This document shows, in pieces, positions 9,811 through 19,734 of a DNA stretch of 64,000 nt. Position 1 is the stretch's first letter, and the number at the start of each line of letters is the position of its first letter. Made by a program: the position numbers and the translations under genes. This DNA comes from Conexibacter sp. DBS9H8 (GTDB taxonomy: Bacteria; Actinomycetota; Thermoleophilia; Solirubrobacterales; Solirubrobacteraceae): the NCBI RefSeq assembly GCF_023330685.1, contig NZ_CP097128.1, positions 310,001 to 374,000 on the forward strand, given 5' to 3'. The notes under the pieces were generated by a model. That model was given only the letters and a program-made list of their open reading frames with translations, did not search any database and was not told where the DNA came from.

Positions 9811-10287
9811 TCACCCCATCACCTCCCCGTCGAAGTAATCGAGGTGGCTGCCGGGGTCCGAGCGCCGCACCATCAGCTCGTCCTCCTTCACGGCGCGATT
9901 GAACACTGCGAGCTTGTCACTGTCGGGATAGACGCAGACCACCGGATCCCCGTCCCGCGAGAACATAAGGACCCGCGCAGGGACCTCACCGTGCGTGTTG
10001 GACACCTGGTGGGCGCCGGACGGCCCGGCGGGAAAGCACATCACTGCACCCGCAACGAGCGCGACGATGCCGGCGGGGCGACGCACACTCACCTCGCCGG
10101 TGAGCACGAGCAACCACTCCTCGACGTATTCGTAGTGGTAGGGGCAGAGATGAGCTCCGGGCATGATCTCGAAGGCCCGCACCACGAGCTCACGCCCCCC
10201 GGCGCTCCGGCCGACCTCCAATGCCGCGGCCGCCCACCCCGGCGGGCCATCTGGGTCCAAGGGAAAGGAACTGGAGAAAACGTTCAT
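9811..10287 (-). CDS. Cupin-domain protein
   Basis: A 158-residue small beta-barrel protein. Cupin motif 1 is seen as PGAHLCPYHYEYVEEWLLVL, with the metal-binding His and Glu positions, and motif 2 as CFPAGPSGAHQV. It probably binds a metal or small ligand; the reaction is unknown. The ATG at 10287 matches the usual MNVF-type start of such proteins. A GTG at 10296 would extend it by three codons into a palindrome resembling an SOS box. The gene is divergent from the GT20 gene. Confidence 0.8.
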   Translation of the reverse strand: MNVFSSSFPLDPDGPPGWAAAALEVGRSAGGRELVVRAFEIMPGAHLCPYHYEYVEEWLLVLTGEVSVRRPAGIVALVAGAVMCFPAGPSGAHQVSNTHGEVPARVLMFSRDGDPVVCVYPDSDKLAVFNRAVKEDELMVRRSDPGSHLDYFDGEVMG

Positions 10288-10295
10288 CTCACTCA

Positions 10296-10309
10296 CGAAC
10301 GCATGTTCG
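10296..10309. promoter_or_regulatory. LexA/SOS-box-like palindrome
   Basis: CGAACGCATGTTCG is a perfect 5-4-5 inverted repeat. It matches the Gram-positive LexA consensus CGAAC-RNRY-GTTYC at 13 of 14 positions. It lies nine bases before the cupin ATG and 27 bases before the GT20 GTG, a suitable place to repress either gene. Confidence 0.45.
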
Positions 10310-10336
10310 AACACGTACCGGACGGAATCAAATAAG

Positions 10337-11803
10337 GTGCCTGAGGTGCCCGCCCCGCTCGTCCTCGTCTCCAACCGTGGCCCGGTCACCTTCGCCGACG
10401 ACGGCACCTTTCGCCGCGGCACCGGCGGGCTCGTCACCGCGCTGATCGGGCTCGCAACCCACCGCGAGATCGCCTGGATCGCCTCCGCGATGACCGACGG
10501 GGACCTTGCGATGGCCGATCGCCACGGCGGGCGGCCGTTCCCCGTCACGACGGCGGAGGGACACCAGTACCTCGTCAAGCTCGTCGCCTCCGATCCCGAC
10601 GCCTACGACCACTTCTACAACATCATCGCCAACCCGATGCTGTGGTTCATCCAGCACTATCTGTGGGACCTCTCTAACGCGCCGGACATCCGCCGCCACG
10701 AGACCGAGGCCTTCGAGTTCGGCTACAACGTCGTCAACGAGGACCTCGCCCGCGCCGCCCTCGCGGAGGTGCAGGACACCGATCACCCGATCGTGATGGT
10801 GCACGACTACCACCTCTACACCCTCCCGGGGCTCATCCGCCGCGCCCGCCCCGACGTCTTCCTCCACCACTTCGTCCACATCCCCTGGAGCCAGTCGGAC
10901 TCCTGGCGCGTGCTCCCCTCCTTCATCCGCGAGGAGATCTACCGCGGCATCCTCTCCAACGACATCATCGGCTTCCACACCTGGTCCTACCGCCGCAACT
11001 TCCTCCAATGCTGCGAGGACCTGCTCGGACTCGACGTCGACCACGACGGCGGGGTCGTCCGCGTCGACGACCGGGAGGTGTGGGTGCGCCACTACCCCCT
11101 CCCGATCGACCCCGACGCGATCGTCGCCGTCGCCGCCCGCCCCCGGGTCGCCGAGTTCGAGGCCGAACTGCTGCGCCGTCGTCGCGAACATCTCATTCTG
11201 CGCGTCGACCGTGCCGACCTCTCCAAGAACATCCTGCGCGGCTTCTCCGCCTTCGACGTCTTCCTCGAGCAGCACCCGGAGTTCCGCGAGAAGATCACCT
11301 TCATCGCCCAGCTGATGCCGTCGCGCACCGACGTCCCCGAGTACGCGGAGTACCTCGAGCGGATCGAGGCGGTCGTCGCGATCGTCAACCACCGCCACGG
11401 CTCGCCGGACTGGATGCCGATCCAGCTCAAGCTCCGGGACGACCTCGAGGAGGCCGTCGCCGCCTACAAGCATTACGACGTCCTGATGGTCAACGCCATG
11501 TTCGACGGGATGAACCTCGTCGCCAAGGAGGGCCCGATGGTCAACGAACGCAACGGCGTCTCGATCCTGTCCGAGAACACGGGAGCCCACGAGGAGCTCG
11601 GCGAGCATGCGCTGTCGGTCAACCCCTTCGACATCCAGGAGCTCGCCGACAGCATCCACGCCGCCCTGACGATGCCCCAGGCCGAGCGGGCCAACCGCCT
11701 CGCCGGCCTGCAGGCGAACATCCGCTCCCGCCATCCCGGGCAGTGGATCGACGAGCAGCTCGCCGACATCGAGCGCAAGCGCGCCGGGGCCAGCCGGCCC
11801 TGA
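10337..11803 (+). CDS. GT20 family glycosyltransferase (trehalose-6-phosphate synthase-like)
   Basis: A 488-residue GT-B enzyme of the OtsA family, which transfers a glycosyl unit from a nucleotide sugar to a sugar phosphate. Motifs present: LVLVSNRGPVTF at the N terminus, VMVHDYHLYTLPGLIRR, FVHIPWSQSDSWRVLP and DIIGFHTWSYRRNF. The C-terminal donor site reads RVDRADLSKNILRGF and DGMNLVAKEG, rather than the GVDRLDYTKG of standard OtsA. No trehalose-phosphate phosphatase is in the window. It may be a trehalose-6-phosphate synthase or a related enzyme with another acceptor. GTG 10337 and GTG 10346 are both possible starts. Confidence 0.85.
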   Translation: MPEVPAPLVLVSNRGPVTFADDGTFRRGTGGLVTALIGLATHREIAWIASAMTDGDLAMADRHGGRPFPVTTAEGHQYLVKLVASDPDAYDHFYNIIANPMLWFIQHYLWDLSNAPDIRRHETEAFEFGYNVVNEDLARAALAEVQDTDHPIVMVHDYHLYTLPGLIRRARPDVFLHHFVHIPWSQSDSWRVLPSFIREEIYRGILSNDIIGFHTWSYRRNFLQCCEDLLGLDVDHDGGVVRVDDREVWVRHYPLPIDPDAIVAVAARPRVAEFEAELLRRRREHLILRVDRADLSKNILRGFSAFDVFLEQHPEFREKITFIAQLMPSRTDVPEYAEYLERIEAVVAIVNHRHGSPDWMPIQLKLRDDLEEAVAAYKHYDVLMVNAMFDGMNLVAKEGPMVNERNGVSILSENTGAHEELGEHALSVNPFDIQELADSIHAALTMPQAERANRLAGLQANIRSRHPGQWIDEQLADIERKRAGASRP

Positions 11804-11853
11804 TCCGCTCCGCGCCGAGTCACGGGCGCACCGGAGCACCGGAGCACCGTTGC

Positions 11854-11859
11854 TATATT
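11854..11859 (+). promoter_or_regulatory. -10 box of rpsF
   Basis: TATATT lies 50 bases before the rpsF start, predicting a leader of about 45 bases. Just upstream, 11830-11846 holds two copies of an ACCGGAGC repeat. Confidence 0.45.
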
Positions 11860-11909
11860 CGCTCCCCGCCCGGCCTCCCGCCTTCCCGTGCGTGACCGGC
11901 CCTCTTCAC

Positions 11910-12281
11910 ATGCCTTCAGAACCAACTCTCTACGACCTCGTCCTGCTGCTCTCGGCCAAGAGCGATCAAGCCGCCCGGGCCAAGGTGCTCGCTGATGTCG
12001 AGGCTGCGATCACGACGGCCGGCGGCAGCGTCGAACGCAACCAGGAGTGGGGACAGCGGCCCACCGCGTTCCCGATCGACCACCAGTCCGAGGCCGAGTA
12101 CCACCTCCTCCAGTTCACCGGTCCGACTGCCCTGCTCGAAGACCTCCAGCACAACCTCAGCATCTCTGACGACGTCCTGCGGTTTCGGATCATCAAGGTG
12201 CTGCGCGGCACCCCCCCGGCACCCGACGCCGCTCCGCCGGTCATCGTCGGCGCCGCCGGCGTCTCCGACGACAACGAGTAG
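11910..12281 (+). CDS. rpsF: 30S ribosomal protein S6
   Basis: A 123-residue S6 protein that pairs with S18 in the small-subunit platform. It begins MPSEPTLYDLVLLLSA and shows the family pattern with GGSVERNQEWGQRPTAFPID and HLLQFTG in the ferredoxin-like fold, then DDVLRFRIIKVL. The tail of about 20 residues is acidic and Pro-rich. The ATG at 11910 aligns with the usual S6 N terminus. It heads the rpsF-ssb-rpsR-rplI block, although a 307-base gap with its own promoter separates it from ssb. Confidence 0.96.
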   Translation: MPSEPTLYDLVLLLSAKSDQAARAKVLADVEAAITTAGGSVERNQEWGQRPTAFPIDHQSEAEYHLLQFTGPTALLEDLQHNLSISDDVLRFRIIKVLRGTPPAPDAAPPVIVGAAGVSDDNE

Positions 12282-12588
12282 CCCGCTCGCGCCGGTCGCT
12301 CAGAGCGGCGGCGCCCCCGTGTCCTCGGCAGATCGGCGTCTCCCGCGTTGTGGCCCTCGCGTACCGGCTTCTCGTCGTCCCGCCCGCGGTCGCCCGCCCG
12401 CGGTCGCCGTCACCCGGTCGCAGGGCCCGCCGGCTTGTCCGAGGACCGGATCGACGCGCCAGATCGTGTCGATCGTGACGGACCTGAAACGACTTTTTCA
12501 CGATCGTGCGTCAGTTTCCCAGCCGACCCCCTGAGGCCGCCTGATGCGCACTTATAGTCGCTGACAGGCGATCGAAAGGACAGGACAG
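12282..12588 (+). other. rpsF-ssb intergenic region
   Basis: This 307-base gap has no convincing gene. It contains a direct duplication of a CGCCCGCGGTCG-type segment near 12389-12414, an AT-richer patch at 12485-12515, and the ssb promoter at 12553. Its length suggests that ssb and the genes after it are transcribed mainly from their own promoter. Confidence 0.5.
12553..12558 (+). promoter_or_regulatory. -10 box of ssb
   Basis: TATAGT is followed by a leader of about 25 bases that carries an AAAGGA ribosome-binding site at 12575. A weak -35 (CTGAGG) lies 16 bases upstream. Confidence 0.5.
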
Positions 12589-13062
12589 ATGGCAGGCTCC
12601 AACATCAATCGGGTGATCCTCACCGGCAACCTCACCCGCGACCCCGAACTGCGCGCGGCCGGCAACACGCCGGTCTGCGGGCTGCGGCTGGCGGTCAACG
12701 GGCGGCGCAAGACCGGCGACGGTCAGTGGGTCGACGTGCCCAACTACTTCGACGTCAGCGTGTTCGGCGCTCAGGGCGAGAACTGCGCCCGATACCTCAC
12801 CAAGGGACGGCCCGTCGCCGTCGACGGACGCCTGCAATGGCGCGAGTGGACCGACAAAGAGGGGAACAAGCGCCAGACAGTGGATATCATCGCTGAGACC
12901 GTGCAGTTCCTCGGCGGGCGTGACGACGCCTCCGGCGGCAACGGGAACGGCTTCTCCTCCAGCGTCCGCGCGGTGGAGAGCGACATTCCCGTCGACACCG
13001 CTGACTTCGTCTCTGCCTCCGTCGGCTCCGGCTCGGCAGCCGAGGACGACATTCCGTTCTAG
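12589..13062 (+). CDS. ssb: Single-stranded DNA-binding protein
   Basis: A 157-residue OB-fold protein that coats single-stranded DNA and recruits replication and repair proteins. The N-terminal INRVILTGNLTRDPELR and the core WVDVPNYFDVSVFG are typical, and the C terminus ends in the conserved acidic tip EDDIPF used for partner binding. The linker is short (about 40 residues). It sits between rpsF and rpsR, as in most bacteria, and has its own promoter and Shine-Dalgarno sequence. Confidence 0.97.
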   Translation: MAGSNINRVILTGNLTRDPELRAAGNTPVCGLRLAVNGRRKTGDGQWVDVPNYFDVSVFGAQGENCARYLTKGRPVAVDGRLQWREWTDKEGNKRQTVDIIAETVQFLGGRDDASGGNGNGFSSSVRAVESDIPVDTADFVSASVGSGSAAEDDIPF

Positions 13063-13105
13063 GCCGCGAAGACAACTGAGATTGACCCCCAACAGGTGAG
13101 GCCAA

Positions 13106-13438
13106 GTGGCAAAGCAACGTAGAAGGCCGGTTCGCCGGCGCGACAGGAAGGGCGGACTGACCTCCACCCGGCGCAAGCCGTGCCCCTACTGCCGCGACAA
13201 GGTCGACCAGGTCGACTACAAGGACGTCTCGGCCCTGCGCCGCTTCATCTCCGACCGCGGCAAGATCCGCTCCCGGCGGATGACCGGCGCCTGCCGGCGC
13301 CACCAGAGCCAGGTCGCCCGGGCGGTCAAGCGGGCTCGCGAGCTCGCTCTTCTGCCCTACGTCGCTGAGGGCGGCTCTGACCACCGTGGCGGCCGGGGCG
13401 ATCGCGACCGCGACCGCGACCGCGACCGCGACCGGTAG
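13106..13438 (+). CDS. rpsR: 30S ribosomal protein S18, with Arg-Asp repeat tail
   Basis: A 110-residue S18 protein starting at GTG with an AGGTGAGG ribosome-binding site. It is a Cys-containing form: KPCPYC and a later GACRRHQ could hold a zinc ion. The conserved core includes [22 protein letters not shown]. Typical S18 has 75-90 residues; this one adds a tail that ends in six Arg-Asp pairs, encoded by a hexamer repeat. The rplI start lies seven bases after its stop. Confidence 0.95.
   Translation: MAKQRRRPVRRRDRKGGLTSTRRKPCPYCRDKVDQVDYKDVSALRRFISDRGKIRSRRMTGACRRHQSQVARAVKRARELALLPYVAEGGSDHRGGRGDRDRDRDRDRDR
13405..13434 (+). repeat. CGACCG hexamer tandem repeat
   Basis: Five exact copies of CGACCG encode the Arg-Asp tail of S18 and stop eleven bases before the rplI ATG. 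The unit is in frame, so copy-number changes would lengthen or shorten the tail without breaking the gene. Confidence 0.85.
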
Positions 13439-13445
13439 CCTCGAG

Positions 13446-13895
13446 ATGCCCCAGGCAATCCTGCTCCAGGACATCAAGGACCTCGGTGAGAAGGGAGCCG
13501 TCGTCGAGGTCTCCGACGGCTACATGCGCAACTACCTCGCACCGCGGAAGCTGGCCGAGACCGCGACGAAGGCGGCGATCGCACAGGCGGCCCTACGCCG
13601 CGAGGCGGCTGAGCGTGCCGCCCGTGAGGCGATCGAGAAGGCCCGGGAGATCGCCAACACGCTCTCCAAGACGGTGCTGACGATCCCCCAACAGGCCGGC
13701 GACGACGGTCGGCTCTTCGGCTCGGTCACGACCCAGGACATTGCGGACGCGATCCGTGAGGCGCGGGGCCTGCGGGTCGACCGTCGCCGCGTGCAGCTCT
13801 CTGACCCGATCAAGAGCGTCGGCACCTACCAGGTGACCGTTGAGGTTGCCGAGAACGTCCAGGCGTCTGTCAAGACGATGGTCGTCGCCGCCTAG
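13446..13895 (+). CDS. rplI: 50S ribosomal protein L9
   Basis: A 149-residue L9 protein. The N-terminal domain MPQAILLQDIKDLGEKGAVV and GYMRNYLAPRKLA binds 23S rRNA. A long central helix (about residues 45-75) leads to the C-terminal domain with DGRLFGSVTTQDIADAI. The ATG at 13446 matches the universal start; a frame extending upstream would run into the rpsR repeat. It ends the ribosomal block and is followed by a strong hairpin. Confidence 0.96.
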   Translation: MPQAILLQDIKDLGEKGAVVEVSDGYMRNYLAPRKLAETATKAAIAQAALRREAAERAAREAIEKAREIANTLSKTVLTIPQQAGDDGRLFGSVTTQDIADAIREARGLRVDRRRVQLSDPIKSVGTYQVTVEVAENVQASVKTMVVAA

Positions 13896-13912
13896 CGACG
13901 GCCGCCGGTCGG

Positions 13913-13942
13913 GGTGACGTGGTCCGTCCGGGCCACGTCACC
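13913..13942 (+). terminator. Terminator hairpin after rplI
   Basis: A perfect ten-base inverted repeat, GGTGACGTGG at 13913 and CCACGTCACC at 13933, encloses a ten-base loop. Outer GCCGCCGG/CCGGCGG arms extend it. No U-tract follows, as is common in high-GC bacteria. Confidence 0.75.
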
Positions 13943-14168
13943 GTCCTCCGGCGGTCGAGCGGCTCCGCGGACCCGCTCGCCAACGACCGAGCACCGTCAT
14001 GACGACGGACCGGCCTCGACGGCGCGCTCGAGCCGGTTGAGGCGGTCGGGCCAGGCGCGGGCCGCCTCACCGATCCACTCTGGCGCCGCGACACGAGCGC
14101 GCGGGGCCAGAGCGGTCCGGCGTGGGGCGGGGGTCAGCCCGACCGACCCCTGCAGGCCGGCCCCCTCA

Positions 14169-15170
14169 TCACCAGCGCAGGGGGCCACCGTCAGCCGGGG
14201 GGCCAGCCGGACCGTGACGCGGCGCCAGCCCGGCGTGGACCCGCGCGGCGGCGGCGAGCAGCCCGGGCGGTCCGAGCAGCTCGAGCTCGACGTCCAGCAG
14301 TGCGGCCCAGACAAGGAAGCGACCGCTCCAGGGGCCGACGGTGGTGACGATGCAGGTGTCCTCTCCGTCGGCCTCGACGGTGACCGCCCCTGCGGGGAGC
14401 CGGGGACGGATCTCCGCCACGGGCGCATGGAGGCGGATCCGGCCCGCGGGCGCCTCCTCCCCCTCCCGGTGGCGGCGCAGCTGACGTTGGACAAAGGCGG
14501 CCGCATCCCCACCCGGAGGGGTGCGGCGCACGGCCCGGCCGTCGTGGCGGAGCTGGGAGGTGATCCGGTCCAGGCGGAAGGTTCGCCAGTCGTCGCGGTC
14601 GAGGTCAAAGGCGAGCAGATACCAGCGGTGACCGCTGAAGACGACGGCGGCCGGGTCGACGAGCCGGACGGTCGCCCGCTCAGACCGGCTGAGATAGCCG
14701 AAGCGCACCCGCATCCCGTCCCGGCAGGCGGCCGCGAGCCCGACGAGCACGTCCGGATCGATCCGCGGACCGTCGAGGCTGAAGGCCGAGGTCGACTGGC
14801 TGAGCGCGCTGACCCGTCGGCGGAGGCGGTCGGGCATCAGCTGTTCGAGTTTGGCGAGCGCGCGGACCGACGTCTCCTCGATGCCGGCCACCTGGCCGGC
14901 CGCGGCAGTCCGCAGTCCGACGGCAACGGCGATCGCCTCCTGATCGTCGAGCAGGAGCGGCGGCAGGTCCGCTCCGGCTCCGAGCCGGTAACCGCCGGCC
15001 ACTCCCGGGGCGGCCTCCACCGGATAGCCGAGCCGGCGCAGCTTGTCGATGTCGCGCCGGATCGTCCGCGGTCCGACCTCGAGACGGGCGGCGAGCTCGG
15101 CGCCGGTCCACTCTCGCCGCAGCTGCAGGAGGGCGAGCAGTGCAAGCAGGCGAGCCGACGTCTCGATCAC
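14169..15170 (-). CDS. WYL-domain transcriptional regulator
   Basis: A 333-residue DeoR-type regulator. The N-terminal winged helix reads SARLLALLALLQLRREWTGA and then VGPRTIRRDIDKLRRLGYPV. The WYL domain spans about residues 135-215 and includes FSGHRWYLLAFDLDR and RTFRLDRI. WYL domains sense small ligands or single-stranded nucleic acid and are often regulators of metabolic or defence genes. The GTG at 15170 fits the family start. It is divergent from dnaB. The 273 bases downstream, up to the rplI terminator, hold only an unstarted coding-like remnant. Confidence 0.9.
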   Translation of the reverse strand: MIETSARLLALLALLQLRREWTGAELAARLEVGPRTIRRDIDKLRRLGYPVEAAPGVAGGYRLGAGADLPPLLLDDQEAIAVAVGLRTAAAGQVAGIEETSVRALAKLEQLMPDRLRRRVSALSQSTSAFSLDGPRIDPDVLVGLAAACRDGMRVRFGYLSRSERATVRLVDPAAVVFSGHRWYLLAFDLDRDDWRTFRLDRITSQLRHDGRAVRRTPPGGDAAAFVQRQLRRHREGEEAPAGRIRLHAPVAEIRPRLPAGAVTVEADGEDTCIVTTVGPWSGRFLVWAALLDVELELLGPPGLLAAAARVHAGLAPRHGPAGPPADGGPLRW

Positions 15171-15334
15171 ATCCACACTCTCCCATTCAATGCGGACAGC
15201 AACGGTCCTCGATCGGCCGGACACGCGCTGCCGGTCGAGGCTCCCCACCCGCGCGGCGCCACCGCCTCCCCGCCGGCCGAGAGGCAAACCCCGGAGCTTG
15301 CGGCAAGCCCCGGCGGGTCCGCCTGGGAGCGAGC

Positions 15335-15340
15335 TATGTT
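15335..15340 (+). promoter_or_regulatory. -10 box of dnaB
   Basis: TATGTT lies 12 bases before the dnaB ATG at 15353, so the leader would be about six bases. It is the only good -10 match in the 182-base divergent region. Confidence 0.4.
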
Positions 15341-15352
15341 GACGTGCCTGGC

Positions 15353-16713
15353 ATGAGCGCGACGATCCCGAGCAGTCTCCCGCCCCACAATCTCACCGCC
15401 GAGAAGTCGGTGCTCGGGGCGATCCTGCTCGATGACCGCCACATGTTCGCGCTCGTCGATCTCCAGCTCAAACCTGAGCACTTCTACCTCCCCGAGCACC
15501 GGGCCGTCTACGGCGCGATGCTGAGCCTGTACAACCGGGACGGCAAGATCGACCATCTCACGGTGTCGGAGCTGCTCGAGCAGAACGGCCAGCTGTCCGA
15601 GCTCGGCGGCACCCAGATGGTCGAGGAGCTCGCCGCCTGGGTGCCCGCAAGCGGCCACGCCGCCGAGTACGGCCGGATCGTCCGCGAGCAGGCCCAGATG
15701 CGTGCGTTGCTCGAGGCGAGCCACCAGTCGATCGCCGCCGTCCAGAACCGCGAGGCCTCCGCCGCGGAGCTGATCGCCCAGACCGAACGGCGGATCCTCG
15801 ACATCGTCGGGGACGAGCGTCAGCGGTCGATCCGCCGGGTCGAGGCGATCCTCGACGAGGAGACCGAGCGGCTGCACGAACGGACGACCCAGAAGAGCGC
15901 GCTCACCGGCACCCCATCCGGCTTCCGCGACCTCGACGAGCGCACCGGCGGGTTCCAGCCCGGCAATCTGATCATCCTCGCCGCGCGACCGTCGATGGGC
16001 AAGTCCGCACTCGTCTGCAACATTGCCGAGAACGCCGCCCTCGCCGGCTACCCGGTCGCGCTGTTCTCACTCGAGATGTCCGAGTCCGAGCTCGCCCAGC
16101 GCTTCGTCGCCTCGCAGTCCTCGACCAAGGGGGACGACCTCCGCCGCGGCAAGGTGCCCGACAGCCGCTGGCCGAAGATCCTTGAGGCCTGCCAGCGCCT
16201 CGGGGCCACCGACCTGTTCGTCGACGACTCATCCGACACCGGGATGCTCGAGATCCGCTCCAAGTGCCGGCGGCTGCACCAGCAGCTCCAGGACAAGGGC
16301 GGCCTCGGGCTGATCGTGATCGACTACCTGCAGCTGATGCGCCACGAAGGACGGATCGAGAGCCGAGTCGAGCAGGTCGGCCAGATCTCCCGCGGACTGA
16401 AGTCGCTCGCCCGCGAGCTGAAGGTGCCGGTCATCGCCCTCTCCCAGCTCTCCCGCGGGGTCGAGCAGCGTGCGGGAGACAAGAAGCCGATCCTCTCGGA
16501 CCTGCGGGAATCCGGTCAGATCGAGCAGGACGCAGACCTCGTCATGTTCATCTACCGGGACGAGTACTACAACCGCGAGACCTCCACCCGGGCAGGAGAG
16601 GCCGACATCATCATCGCCAAGCACCGCAACGGATCCGTCGGTGAGCTCACCCTCACCTTCCAGGGGGACTATCCGCGGTTCATGAACTACGCCGGACCCC
16701 GGTTCGAGGGCTG

Positions 16714-16714
<1 letters not shown>
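15353..16714 (+). CDS. dnaB: Replicative DNA helicase DnaB
   Basis: A 453-residue hexameric helicase that unwinds DNA at the replication fork. The N-terminal domain begins near PPHNLTAEKSVLGAILLD. The RecA-like domain has Walker A RPSMGKSA near residue 214, Walker B LIVIDYLQLM and the VPVIALSQLSRGVE segment, and it ends with GDYPRF. Intein insertions, frequent in dnaB, are absent. The stop overlaps the next ATG by one base (TGATG), so the putative loader is co-translated. Confidence 0.97.
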
Positions 16715-18811
<2,097 letters not shown>

Positions 18812-18853
18812 CAGGGCTCACCCCGCCTCACGGAACCACCCGACACCGGGTCC

Positions 18854-18873
18854 GCGCCAGAGCCCTCTGGCGC
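18854..18873. terminator. Hairpin between purA and acyltransferase gene
   Basis: GCGCCAGA at 18854 pairs perfectly with TCTGGCGC at 18866 around a GCCC loop. It lies between two convergent genes and could terminate both. Confidence 0.6.
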
Positions 18874-18915
18874 CGAGTGGCTGGAGGGTCGTCCGTGCGT
18901 GAACGCGGAGTCCGC

Positions 18916-19734
18916 TCAGCGTCGCCAGTGCTCGATCAGCTCGCCGTCAGCAACCTCACCGACGACCCGGCCGGGGATCCCCACCACCCGTGCGCGCGCC
19001 GGCACGTCCCGGGTGATCACCGCCCCAGCACCGATGAACGCTTCCGCGCCGACCTCGACCCCGGGCACGAGGACGACGCCGCCACCGACCCGGGCGGCCC
19101 GGCGCACGACCGGGGCGACGAGACCGATCCCGCGCGGGTGCCGGCCCATGCTGTCATCGTTGGTCATCAGCACTCCAGGACCGAGGAAGACGTCCTCCTC
19201 GAGGACCGCGCCGCTCGTCACGTACACCCCCGTCTGGATCGACACCCGCGCCCCGACCTGGGCGCCGAAGTCGACACATGACCCGCGGCCGATCACTGCG
19301 GCGGAACCAACCCGGGCCTGCTCCCGCACCTGGGCCTGGTCGCCGATGATCGCCCCGACGCCGATGTGAGCACCCGCGTAGACGACCGCGCCGGCACAGA
19401 TCGTCGCCTCCGCCTCGACGATCAGCTCCCCGAGTTGGAGACCCGCCGCTGAGGAGCCCCCGCGCAGCCGCGGGCGCTTGCCGAGGACCGCCGTCGGCTC
19501 GACACGTACCGCCGTCCCGAGCGACACGCCCGCGAGGATCACCGCGCCGGGATCGACGATCGCCCCCGCCCCGACCGCCACCCCGGTGTCGAGGACAACA
19601 CGGGCGCCGATCTCGACGCCGTCGGCAAGGACCACCCCGGCTCCGATCACCGCACCCGGCCCGACTTGGACGCCGGCGCCGAGGACCGCCGTCGGATCGA
19701 CGACCGCCCCGGCGGCGATCTCAGGCCTGGCCAC
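18916..19734 (-). CDS. Hexapeptide-repeat acyltransferase (WbpD/WlbB-like)
   Basis: A 272-residue left-handed beta-helix protein built of [LIV]GxxxxI-type hexapeptides throughout, for example VGPGAVIGAGVVLADGVEIG. The segment LEEDVFLGPGVLMTNDDSMG is typical of the N-acetyltransferases that act on UDP-3-amino sugars (WbpD/WlbB). The N-terminal half has extra helix turns compared with WbpD. It starts with GTG inside the Gfo/Idh gene (14-base overlap); such oxidoreductase-acyltransferase pairs make 2,3-diacetamido-sugar nucleotides for glycans. The exact acyl group and sugar are inferred. Confidence 0.82.
   Translation of the reverse strand: MARPEIAAGAVVDPTAVLGAGVQVGPGAVIGAGVVLADGVEIGARVVLDTGVAVGAGAIVDPGAVILAGVSLGTAVRVEPTAVLGKRPRLRGGSSAAGLQLGELIVEAEATICAGAVVYAGAHIGVGAIIGDQAQVREQARVGSAAVIGRGSCVDFGAQVGARVSIQTGVYVTSGAVLEEDVFLGPGVLMTNDDSMGRHPRGIGLVAPVVRRAARVGGGVVLVPGVEVGAEAFIGAGAVITRDVPARARVVGIPGRVVGEVADGELIEHWRR

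Noticed and set aside
13914-15356. 480-codon plus-strand frame between rplI and dnaB
   Set aside because: It lies opposite the WYL regulator and spans a terminator and a promoter; the composition is a GC-rich shadow.
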